NCBI GenBank assembly: GCA_035504415.1
Contig: DATJRY010000017.1
Location: forward strand, 248,001 to 312,000
DNA length: 64,000 nt
Source of the DNA: Candidatus Sulfotelmatobacter sp.
Lineage (GTDB): Bacteria; Vulcanimicrobiota; Vulcanimicrobiia; Vulcanimicrobiales; Vulcanimicrobiaceae
Reading direction: 5' to 3'
This document shows positions 43,327 to 50,109 of this stretch, piece by piece (position 1 is the first letter of the stretch; every line of letters begins with the position of its first letter). The translations under genes and the position numbers were made by a program. Below the pieces are notes generated by a model. It saw nothing but the letters and a program-made list of their open reading frames with translations. It did no database searches and had not been told where the DNA came from.

Positions 43327-44616
43327 ATGAATCACAAAGCCATCAAAGCCATCGCTGACGCGCTCTGCTTGTTCGTCGCCGAATTGAAAAAAGAGGGCCG
43401 CCCACCGGCAAGCCTGACGATTCCCCATGCAGAGTGGAAAACGTTCACCCTCAAACAGCAAATCATCCACTTCCGTCGACGCGAGACGTTGGACGCCCTC
43501 ATCGCCTTCCGCGAGAGCTTTTCTGAACGCAAAGCCTGGCGCGCGAAGTGGTCAGAGAAATATCTCGACAGCGCCGAGAGCGATCTTGTCGGTGCAGCAA
43601 TCGACGATCCTTCGGAAGACGCCGTCCTCACCGCAACGACTCGCGCCGTCGAATGCCTCGAAAGGGAAGCGCCTAAATTCACGGTCGTGCTCCCAATCGC
43701 CCGTCTTTTTCTCGGCAAGATGCGATTGGTGTTTCCCGACATCAAGCTTCACACCATTACCGCGGCTCGGCAGCGCCGCATTCGTTCGATGTTCTTCAGG
43801 ATAGTCGAATCGACACCACACAACAAAGTCGAGAAGGAGCGGCTCCGTGGGGAAATCGTCGAAATGACGACTCTTCTTCTGAACCAACCGTGTGCTGAAG
43901 TCATCGTGCGGACGGACCCGGACAAAGCACAAGCCGAAGCAGAACGCCGCGTCGCTCCCATCCTCGACTTTCTTCAGCTCGCTTCGGTAGTTTATGAGCC
44001 GCCGGAACGCGGAATCAGAATTCGAACCGGCGGCGACCTCCTCACGAAGCAGCCAATCACGCTTGTAATCGCGAGTGATGAAAGCAGCATCCACACTATG
44101 AACCGCTTTCTGTTCGACTTCCGATTCGAAATGAACGCCAACCGGCTCGCAAGTCTCAAGAAGAGCGGATTCCGCGCCATCCTCGACGCACTTGCGAAGT
44201 CCGAAGAAGAACGCACCGACTTCGAAAAGCGAATGCTCACCTCGATGCACTGGATCGCAGATGGCAGCCGGCAGGAGCTGCTCGAGAACAAAATCACGAG
44301 CTTCATCACGTCCATCGAGACGTTCTTCACGTCCGACGGCGGTGGAAATCCCCTCAGCAGAGACCTCGCAGAGGGCTCGGCCATGATCCTGTCCTCGAAC
44401 CTGAAGAATCGGCTGATGCTTTCCGAAACTATTGGTGAACTCTACCGGCTTCGAAACAAAATCTCTCATGCCGGCGAGAAAATCGAAAACGACAAAGCGG
44501 AACGACAGCTCCGCGAAATATCGGTCAATCTTCTTGCGCTCATCGGGAAGATACCGAAGAAGTTCAACAACATCAAAGAGTTTCGGGACTGGCTCAAGGA
44601 ACGTCGGCTATCGTGA
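43327..44616 (+). CDS. HEPN-domain protein (ApeA-like), RNase-type defence effector candidate
   Basis: A 429-aa protein. The first 250 residues are not recognised. The C-terminal 150 residues match the HEPN_Apea pattern: a helix with SFITSIETFFTS, AEGSAMILSSNLKNRLML, then LYRLRNKISHAGE, where Arg376-Asn-x3-His381 is the RNxxxH catalytic motif of HEPN ribonucleases. ApeA and related proteins abort phage infection by RNA cleavage. The ATG at 43327 has GGAG six bases upstream. GC is visibly lower than in the flanking chromosome. The 260 bases before it (43067-43326) contain no clear gene. It overlaps the second HEPN gene as GTGA. Confidence 0.75.
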   Translation: MNHKAIKAIADALCLFVAELKKEGRPPASLTIPHAEWKTFTLKQQIIHFRRRETLDALIAFRESFSERKAWRAKWSEKYLDSAESDLVGAAIDDPSEDAVLTATTRAVECLEREAPKFTVVLPIARLFLGKMRLVFPDIKLHTITAARQRRIRSMFFRIVESTPHNKVEKERLRGEIVEMTTLLLNQPCAEVIVRTDPDKAQAEAERRVAPILDFLQLASVVYEPPERGIRIRTGGDLLTKQPITLVIASDESSIHTMNRFLFDFRFEMNANRLASLKKSGFRAILDALAKSEEERTDFEKRMLTSMHWIADGSRQELLENKITSFITSIETFFTSDGGGNPLSRDLAEGSAMILSSNLKNRLMLSETIGELYRLRNKISHAGEKIENDKAERQLREISVNLLALIGKIPKKFNNIKEFRDWLKERRLS

Positions 44617-45182
44617 CGACGAACAATACCGAACCTCCTGCCGAACCGCACTTCGGCTTCAAGGCCGTAACGCTCGACAACGTCCTGACAGTCGATCCTA
44701 TCGTTGCGACCATGGTCAAACGCGAACGGTCGACCGGCGACATCTATCATCAAGAACCCGAGGACTGGGTCCCCGTCGTGCTCGCCATCGAACTCGACGC
44801 TCGGGTTCCGTGGGAGATACGGCGGATGTTCGCTTTCAGCCGCGGCGCGATGTGCTATGCCGGCTGGTACTATCCGGCGCTCACACTCGGCGCGCACGAC
44901 ATGCTCCGCATCGCGGATTCGGCCGCCGCGGCCGCATGCAGGGAACGTGGCATCAATCAGCCTATCGGAAAACGCTTCTTCACGTTCGAGCAAAACATCA
45001 AGGCGCTATCGGAAGCCGGCATCATTGAGCCGAGCGACGTCCGGCTTTGGAATATCATCCGCGACCAGCGTAACCGCACCACCCACCCGGCGGCTCAGCA
45101 CATTTACGACTTCGCCTTCGCGTACGATGTGCTGAAGATCGTTCGGGACCTCATCAACCGCCTGGACTGGCTTCAGGCGTAG
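44613..45182 (+). CDS. Second HEPN-domain protein (DUF4145-like)
   Basis: A 189-aa mainly helical protein. The C-terminal half has the HEPN pattern GWYYPALTLGAHDMLRIAD, then FEQNIKALSEAGIIEP and IIRDQRNRTTHPAAQH, where Arg153-Asn-x3-His158 is again a complete RNxxxH motif. It resembles DUF4145-type HEPN proteins. The GTG start overlaps the stop of the first HEPN gene, so the pair is made together. No minimal nucleotidyltransferase (the usual HEPN antitoxin) is present, so it may be a partner, a second effector, or an antitoxin in itself. Confidence 0.68.
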   Translation: MTTNNTEPPAEPHFGFKAVTLDNVLTVDPIVATMVKRERSTGDIYHQEPEDWVPVVLAIELDARVPWEIRRMFAFSRGAMCYAGWYYPALTLGAHDMLRIADSAAAAACRERGINQPIGKRFFTFEQNIKALSEAGIIEPSDVRLWNIIRDQRNRTTHPAAQHIYDFAFAYDVLKIVRDLINRLDWLQA

Positions 45183-45556
45183 GTTTGGGCTGCAGGCGGC
45201 GAGATCGTACGCTCTCGGTCTGGCGCGAAAGTACGCCTCGAGAGCATCGGGAAATCCAAGATGCCCCGAGCGCAGAAGGCGCTTAGAACAGAGTGCCGCT
45301 CCTCTCTGAACGGAGTCTGCAAAACTGCCAGACGTGTGGCACACCGGCGCTGGAAGATGGGCCGGCCGACGCGGCCGGTTGCCGCTCCCGGCGGTTCATC
45401 GCGGCGCAAAAGTTGCGGAAGGGCGAGCCGTCCCGGTTCGGGGCTAAAAAAGCTTGTGGCCGACCTGTCACGTTCGATCCCGTCGCGATGACCTCTCCAT
45501 GAAAGCCAAGATTCCGGCTCGGTCCCGGACCCCCAAGGGCTCAGAGAGACACCGCG
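45183..45556. other. 374-base gene-free stretch before the ubiquitin-like operon
   Basis: No convincing coding sequence on either strand and no stable terminator with a T-run. It should hold the promoter of the ubiquitin-like operon, but I cannot point to a good -35/-10 pair. GC rises through this stretch from the AT-richer HEPN genes to the GC-rich operon, so it may be a junction between two separately acquired modules. Confidence 0.5.
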
Positions 45557-45988
45557 ATGCACCACACGACCATCCAAATCGAAATCAACGGCCACCGCCA
45601 CGACGTCCACCACGCCAGCCGCACCGGAGCCGAAATCAAGGCCCTGGTCGACGAGGAGAACGGGGAACTGTTCCGCCTCGACGGCGACGAGCGCCAACGC
45701 GTCGACGACGACGAGATCGTGCACCTGCACGAGCAGGAGCGCTTCGTCATCGTCCATCACCCGCACCACGTCTCAATCCGCATCGAGGTCGACGGGGACC
45801 CGTACGTCTCGCATCGCGAGGTTCGCACGGGCGCCGAAATCAAGGCGCTGGCGCACCGCCCGCCCGGCAACCTGCTGTACCGCCTGCTCCACGACGGGCA
45901 GCGCGTCAAGATCGGCGACGAGGAGCGCGTCCACCTCAAGGAAGGCGAGCGCTTCATCACCGTCCCGCCGGTGGGCCACGCGAGTTGA
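45557..45988 (+). CDS. Tandem ubiquitin-like (multi-ubiquitin) protein
   Basis: A 143-aa protein made of two beta-grasp repeats of about 65-70 residues. Each has a first hairpin (IQIEINGHRHDV / SIRIEVDGDPYV), the helix signature RTGAEIKAL, and the closing strand (LHEQERFVIV / LKEGERFITV). This is the prokaryotic multi-ubiquitin domain (PF14452-type). The second repeat ends VPPVG-HAS, so Gly140 followed by three residues could be exposed by a peptidase, as for ubiquitin precursors. It heads an operon with E2-, JAB- and E1-like genes and is the likely modifier. Codons are GC-rich. Confidence 0.85.
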   Translation: MHHTTIQIEINGHRHDVHHASRTGAEIKALVDEENGELFRLDGDERQRVDDDEIVHLHEQERFVIVHHPHHVSIRIEVDGDPYVSHREVRTGAEIKALAHRPPGNLLYRLLHDGQRVKIGDEERVHLKEGERFITVPPVGHAS

Positions 45989-46332
45989 GCGGCGACGAAC
46001 TGCGGACGCTGGAGGCCCTCGCCGGCTCCGGCGTCCGTGAGGTCGTCGAGCCGCCGCGGCGCCTCATCATCTTGCCCAAGCTGAAGCTGCCCGCCGGGGC
46101 GGCGCCGTCGGCGGCGTTCGCGATATACCACGCATCGGCGCACGGCGGCTACTCGACGCGGCTCTTCTTCGAGACGCCGATCCGGGGCGCGAACGGCGCC
46201 ACGCCGCAGACGGTCACCGACGTGCTCTGCGGGCGCACGATGTACGCCGCGAGCTACAACGGCGTCCCGGCCGACCTGCCGCTCCACCAAGGCATCCTGG
46301 CGCACTTGCGCCTCTACGAGGCCGCGCCATGA
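45985..46332 (+). CDS. E2-like ubiquitin-conjugating protein candidate
   Basis: A 115-aa protein from a TTG at 45985 that overlaps the modifier stop (TTGA). It has a strand-rich first half (RRLIILPKLKLPAG, FAIYHAS, TRLFFETP) and ends in a helix LHQGILAHLRLYE. The only cysteine is Cys82 in TDVLCGRTMY, which makes it the obvious thioester residue. Size, strand order and place between modifier and JAB genes match the short E2-like proteins in bacterial multi-ubiquitin operons (Prok-E2 families). The sequence itself is too divergent for certainty. Confidence 0.65.
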   Translation: MSGDELRTLEALAGSGVREVVEPPRRLIILPKLKLPAGAAPSAAFAIYHASAHGGYSTRLFFETPIRGANGATPQTVTDVLCGRTMYAASYNGVPADLPLHQGILAHLRLYEAAP

Positions 46333-46904
46333 TTGAGGCCGTTCTCCGATTCGTCGCCTGGTTGTTCGGGCCGTCGCGGCCGCAGGCGGCACCGCCCGTC
46401 GCCGCCGAGCCCGCCCGCTACCGGCTACGCATCCCGCGATCCGTCATCCACGAGTTGCGCGAGGTGACGCGCCCGAACCGACAGCGGCCCGAGCCGCTCG
46501 CGTTTCTCCGGGTCCGCTTCGCCTCGGAAGACAGCCGAACGGTGGTCGTCGCCGTCGGCGTCCTTCCGTTCCCGGACGAGGCCTACGTCGAGGGACCGGC
46601 CGGCGCCAACTTCAGCACCGAGTGGGCGATTGAGGTCGCCAATGCCGGCATCCCGGGCAACGTCGGCCTGATGCTCACGCACTCGCACGGCGGGGTCGGC
46701 ATGCCCATGTTCAGCGGCGTCGACGCGCGCACCAACCGGTCCATCATGGCGGCGCTCGCCGTAGGCGCCGAGACGTCGCCGTTCGGTGCGGTCGTCCTGA
46801 GCGAAACGGACGCCCGGTGCGTCCTCGCCGTTGCCAGCGGCCTGACCGACACGAGGGTCATCGTCGTCCCGGACCGCTTCGGCGAGCTGCGGGTAAGCGC
46901 ATGA
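46329..46904 (+). CDS. JAMM/JAB-domain isopeptidase (deubiquitinase-like)
   Basis: A 191-aa protein. An N-terminal hydrophobic segment (VLRFVAWLFG) may anchor it. The JAB fold has Glu55 in the first strand-helix region and the zinc motif THSHGGVGMPMFSGVD: His118, His120, Ser129, Asp132. This is a complete JAMM active site as in RPN11/AMSH and bacterial BilD-like proteins. Expected tasks are trimming the modifier tail and removing it from targets. The ATG at 46329 overlaps the E2-like stop by 4 bases and its own stop overlaps the E1 start (ATGA). Confidence 0.85.
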   Translation: MIEAVLRFVAWLFGPSRPQAAPPVAAEPARYRLRIPRSVIHELREVTRPNRQRPEPLAFLRVRFASEDSRTVVVAVGVLPFPDEAYVEGPAGANFSTEWAIEVANAGIPGNVGLMLTHSHGGVGMPMFSGVDARTNRSIMAALAVGAETSPFGAVVLSETDARCVLAVASGLTDTRVIVVPDRFGELRVSA

Positions 46905-47704
46905 ACACGATGAGCCGCATGAGCTTCCTCGGCGATGGCCTGACCTGGCTGCGGGAAGCCACCATCACCGTCCTCGGGGCAGGGGGCGGGGGGTCGCACC
47001 TCGCCCAGCAGGTCGCGCACCTGGGCGTCGGTCGCCTCCCCCTCGTCGACTTTGATCCGCTCGAAGACCACAACGTCAACCGCGTCGTCGGCGCCGGCTA
47101 CAAGGACGTCGGCGAGCTGAAGGCCGCGCTGCTCGCCCGGCGCTTCGGAGATCTTGGAACTCGCATCATCCCCGTGCCGCACAAGGCGGAGGCCCGCGAG
47201 GCGCGCCGCTGGATCGAGCAGAGCGACGTCGTCTTCGGCGCCGTCGATGGCGCGCGGTCCCGGAACAACATCGAGGGCTTCTGCCGTGCGGCCCTCGTGC
47301 CGTACATCGACATCGGCCTGAGGATCCACGTCGCCGAGGACGAGACGACCGTCCAGGCCATCGGCGGCCAGATCGTCACGTCGGTTCCCGGCGGCCCCTG
47401 CCTGTGGTGCGCCGAGGTCGTCACGGAGGAAGCGCTGCTGCTCGACCGTCAGGAATATCTCGCCGGCCGCCCCGAGCAGCAGGTAGTTTCGCTTAACGGC
47501 ATCCTCGCGTCCCAGGCGGTGAGCAGCATGCTCAGCCTGATGACCGGCTACGCGCCCGATTTCCCGGTCCCCGCGGTCGTCCGGTATGATGGCCTCACGC
47601 ACACCATGAAGCCGGACCCGTACGTCAAAGGCCCCTGCCCGCACTACCCGCTCGACGCGGCGGGCTGGCGCACCGTGCTCCCGCCGCGGGTCGCCGCGGC
47701 GTGA
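46901..47704 (+). CDS. E1-like ThiF-family adenylyltransferase
   Basis: A 267-aa ThiF/MoeB/E1-type enzyme. It has the ATP-binding loop LGAGGGGSHLAQ (from Gly26), the Asp-containing strand VDFDPLEDHNVNR with Asp50/Asp52 and Arg61, and the second Asp in GAVDGARSRNN. A CxxC pair (Cys167, Cys170 in GPCLWC) could be zinc ligands or include the thioester cysteine; the second CxxC of classic ThiF is not seen. It should adenylate the C-terminal Gly of the modifier and pass it to the E2-like protein. All boundaries in this operon are 4-base overlaps. Confidence 0.87.
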   Translation: MNTMSRMSFLGDGLTWLREATITVLGAGGGGSHLAQQVAHLGVGRLPLVDFDPLEDHNVNRVVGAGYKDVGELKAALLARRFGDLGTRIIPVPHKAEAREARRWIEQSDVVFGAVDGARSRNNIEGFCRAALVPYIDIGLRIHVAEDETTVQAIGGQIVTSVPGGPCLWCAEVVTEEALLLDRQEYLAGRPEQQVVSLNGILASQAVSSMLSLMTGYAPDFPVPAVVRYDGLTHTMKPDPYVKGPCPHYPLDAAGWRTVLPPRVAAA

Positions 47705-48264
47705 CGAGCAAAATGACGGTCGTCGACATCCTCGATGAAGCGAGAACCACACGCGATTACGACCAGCTCGAGCGCCTGCTCTACCTGTTCCTGCGTGGAG
47801 ACGTCGACAACAAGGCCGAGATCGTACAAGAAGCGCTCATCGAAATCTCAAAAAAACTTCACGACGGCGAGCCCAGCTACGCGCTGGCGCCGCAGATTCG
47901 CGGCTTCCTGAAGACGTGCGCCCTGCGTCTTCAGGCCGAAAAGAAGCGATTCGACGACCGGCTCGGCGATACCGGAGACGAAGTCCTCGACGTCGCGGCT
48001 CCGCGGAGCGACGACCCCGCGGCGCTTCTCGTCCGACTCGAAGACATGAGTGAGAAAATCAACCTGTTGACCGAGCTGCGCGAGTCGAATCCGCGCTACT
48101 TCGAGGCGCTCGTCGCCGACGCCCAAGAAGTTCCGATCCCCGAACACTTCGAGGAAAAATTCGGCGAACTCATCACACCAGCGAACTCGCGAAAAATCCG
48201 CGAGCGCGCCAGACTTAAGCTCAACACGGGCTTGGAGCAAAACCGGAAGGACCCGTCGTCATGA
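47701..48264 (+). CDS. Sigma-70-like (ECF-type) protein
   Basis: A 187-aa protein from a GTG overlapping the E1 stop. Residues 35-85 (NKAEIVQEALIEISKKL, then PQIRGFLKTCALRL followed by basic residues) look like sigma region 2. Residues 120-178 (a LTELRESNPRYFEAL helix pair ending ANSRKIRERARLKLN) look like region 4 with its recognition helix. I infer an ECF-sigma-like transcription factor, but similarity is at the pattern level only. The gene is AT-richer than the four genes before it. It could drive transcription of the island or be a target of the ImmA protease two genes on. Confidence 0.55.
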   Translation: MTSKMTVVDILDEARTTRDYDQLERLLYLFLRGDVDNKAEIVQEALIEISKKLHDGEPSYALAPQIRGFLKTCALRLQAEKKRFDDRLGDTGDEVLDVAAPRSDDPAALLVRLEDMSEKINLLTELRESNPRYFEALVADAQEVPIPEHFEEKFGELITPANSRKIRERARLKLNTGLEQNRKDPSS

Positions 48265-48695
48265 AGCCTCGCGACGAAATGACCGTGCTCGCGGCCGAAT
48301 ATCTCAAGAATCGCGATGCCGTCGCCGAGCGCGTCGGAGACGCGTTCCAGAACATTCCGCGCGCACCGCTGGCGAAGCTCATCGACGAGTTCTTGAAGAC
48401 ATCCCCCAAAATCGACGTCGCGCCGATCCTCAAGAAGATCGCGGACACGAATCAAGGCCGGCTCGACGATCTGAACGTGCCGGAATTCCAATCGTACCTC
48501 ATCGCGAAGTGCGGAACAAACGAGGTTCAACTCAAGAAGCTCATTCAAACGCTCAACAACTTCCATTCGTTCGCGATGGCGAAGGAAGGCGCCAACAAGC
48601 AAGTCTCCATCGCCGCCCGTGACGAGCAGAACAGCGGCCAGACGAGCGCGACGCTGAACGATCTGCTGAAGCTTCGGGAGCGGCGCGAACGGTGA
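48261..48695 (+). CDS. Unknown 144-aa helical protein between sigma-like and ImmA genes
   Basis: No family recognised. It is predicted mostly helical and charged, with no signal peptide or membrane helix, one Cys near residue 77, and a Gln/Ser/Thr-rich linker before the basic end LLKLRERRER. It overlaps both neighbours by 4 bases. Its place between a sigma-like protein and an ImmA-type protease would suit an inhibitor that is cleaved to release the sigma-like factor. This is inference only. Confidence 0.6.
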   Translation: MKPRDEMTVLAAEYLKNRDAVAERVGDAFQNIPRAPLAKLIDEFLKTSPKIDVAPILKKIADTNQGRLDDLNVPEFQSYLIAKCGTNEVQLKKLIQTLNNFHSFAMAKEGANKQVSIAARDEQNSGQTSATLNDLLKLRERRER

Positions 48696-49282
48696 GCCGT
48701 TTTATGACCCAGCCGGTCCGTCCGAATCCGGCCGCCCTCGCCGATGCGACGCTTCTTCGCTCGGGACAGCCGCGGATGGCGAACAACCGGGCCGTCGACG
48801 TCGAACGAATCGTGCGCGAGTTCTGCAAGATCGAACCGTGGTTCGTCCCCGATCTCGACCTCGGCGGCAAGCCGCTGCTCGGACTCTTCAGCCCGACCTT
48901 GAACGCCATCATGGTCGACAGTCGTCAGATTCTCGTTCGTCAGCGCTTCACGCTCGCGCACGAAATCGGGCACGTGCAGCTTGAGCACGGACACGGGAAT
49001 GCGGTGTCGCTATTCGAGACCGCGGATCCCGAAGTGTTCGCTTGCACCGAAGACGACGAGAGCCTCAACACGATGGACGAGGCTCGCGCGGAATCCAAAG
49101 CGTGGCTCCGAAAAGTCAAAGAGATTCGAGCGAACAAGTTCGCCGCGCATCTTTTGATGCCCGAAGGGCTCGTGCGCGACGTTTGGCGCGAAGAACACGG
49201 CGACCCGGATCGCGTCGCTCATGCCCTGATGGTCTCGAAAGAAGCACTCGGGTACCGCCTCCAAGCACTCAATCTGAAGTAG
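48692..49282 (+). CDS. ImmA/IrrE-family zinc metallopeptidase
   Basis: A 196-aa protein. It has the zinc site HEIGH (His90, Glu91, His94) in FTLAHEIGHVQLEHG, the third ligand Glu144 in EIRANKFAAHLLMP, and a preceding GLFSPTLNAIMVDSRQ strand: all typical of ImmA/IrrE (peptidase family M78). Such peptidases cut repressors on a stress or phage signal, usually XRE proteins; none is encoded here. The C-terminal MVSKEALGYRLQAL is the standard family end. GTG start at 48692 overlapping the previous stop, with an ATG four codons on. Confidence 0.88.
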   Translation: MSRFMTQPVRPNPAALADATLLRSGQPRMANNRAVDVERIVREFCKIEPWFVPDLDLGGKPLLGLFSPTLNAIMVDSRQILVRQRFTLAHEIGHVQLEHGHGNAVSLFETADPEVFACTEDDESLNTMDEARAESKAWLRKVKEIRANKFAAHLLMPEGLVRDVWREEHGDPDRVAHALMVSKEALGYRLQALNLK

Positions 49283-49295
49283 GAGCGACCGGAAC

Positions 49296-49403
49296 ATGGC
49301 CTTCGAATTCATCTACAGTGCGCGAGGCAACGCCGTCGGCTACCGGTACGGCGGCTACATCCACGACATGACCGGTCGCGCCGTCGGGCCGCCGTTGGGA
49401 TAG
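49296..49403 (+). CDS. 35-aa peptide at the end of the ubiquitin-like operon
   Basis: A short frame 13 bases after the ImmA stop, with AGGAG ten bases before the ATG. The sequence has two similar halves (NAVGYRYGGYIHDM and GRAVGPPLG), like one or two blades of the small 'beta-flower' type repeats with VGY-x-GGY-I-D motifs. It ends in Gly just before the right-hand flanking repeat. It may be a truncated remnant of a longer protein cut by the island boundary, or a real microprotein. Confidence 0.4.
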   Translation: MAFEFIYSARGNAVGYRYGGYIHDMTGRAVGPPLG

Positions 49404-49407
49404 AGCC

Positions 49408-49490
49408 CCATGTAGATGCTTCATCCCAGCGACTCGCTCGATCGCCCACCGGCGGGGAGTTATTGGGATGGAGCATTTTTCGTTGGGCGC
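49408..49490 (+). repeat. Right flanking repeat of the defence island (83 bp)
   Basis: Shares the ordered blocks CCATGTA, ATCCC, GATCGCCCA, TTTTTCGT and TTGGGCGC with the unit next to ssrA (42982-43066), in the same orientation. Flanking chromosome resumes after it. Confidence 0.5.
49417..49480 (+). terminator. Rho-independent terminator of the ubiquitin-like operon
   Basis: A 12-bp stem (TGCTTCATCCCA at 49417-49428 with 49464-49475, one G-T pair) and a run of five T. It ends the plus-strand operon 14 bases after the 35-aa frame. Confidence 0.7.
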
Positions 49491-49506
49491 CGCAGAGCCG
49501 CCGGCG

Positions 49507-50097
49507 TCACGTGTTGAGCGCTTGCGGGCCGCTGACGAATCGGTTGCCGCGCACGTAGAAGCGTAACGGGCTGTCGGCCGCGCGGGTGATGCCGATGCGC
49601 CTGCCCGCACCGATCTCGCCCGCCGGACGACCGTCGGAGCCGAGCCAGAGCGGGCCTTCGTGACAGAGATCGATCCCGTTGAGCCGGAGGTCGATGCGCA
49701 ACGCGGCGCAGAGCCGCCCCGGTCCCCGCGCCAAATCGCGCAGCTGCTCCGTGCCACGGTTTCGTTCCATGATGCTGATACCGTCGGTCGGCTCGAGCGC
49801 TCGGATCAAGATGCCCGCGCCGACGCCCGCTTTCTCGCTCGAGACGTTGAGCATGGACGAGTCGCCGTAGGCGATGTAGACGTACGCGTGGCCGCGTTCG
49901 AGGAACAGCGCCTCGTTACGCTCGGTCTGCCCGCGATAGGCGTGACCCGCGGGGTCGCCGACGGGATAGGCCTCGGTCTCGACGATGCGGCCGGCGGCCA
50001 CGCCGCCGCTCAATGTCCGCACGACGATCTTACCGATCAGAAAACGAGCGAGCTTGACGGTGTCGAGCGGGAGATCTGCCCGATCGAGTACGCGCGT
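49507..50097 (-). CDS. 3-methyladenine DNA glycosylase (AAG/Mpg family), non-canonical start
   Basis: A glycosylase of the mammalian-AAG type removing alkylated purines. It has GRIVETEAYPVGDPAGHAYRG (with the catalytic Glu), HAYVYIAYGDSSMLNVS, a GPGRL segment, and the C-terminal RFYVRGNRFVSG. The conserved N terminus (VLDRADLPLDTVKLARFL) is open in frame from a stop at 50112, but contains no ATG, GTG or TTG. I extend to the ACG at 50097, which gives 196 aa (normal length) and sits after AAGGGGG. A GTG at 50022 would cut off about 25 conserved residues. Confidence 0.75.
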   Translation of the reverse strand, partial: TRVLDRADLPLDTVKLARFLIGKIVVRTLSGGVAAGRIVETEAYPVGDPAGHAYRGQTERNEALFLERGHAYVYIAYGDSSMLNVSSEKAGVGAGILIRALEPTDGISIMERNRGTEQLRDLARGPGRLCAALRIDLRLNGIDLCHEGPLWLGSDGRPAGEIGAGRRIGITRAADSPLRFYVRGNRFVSGPQALNT

Positions 50098-50109
50098 ATG
50101 CGCCCCCCT

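Noticed and set aside
45173-45769. Minus-strand frame of 198 codons across the start of the ubiquitin-like operon
   Set aside because: Overlaps the certain multi-ubiquitin gene and shows no motif.
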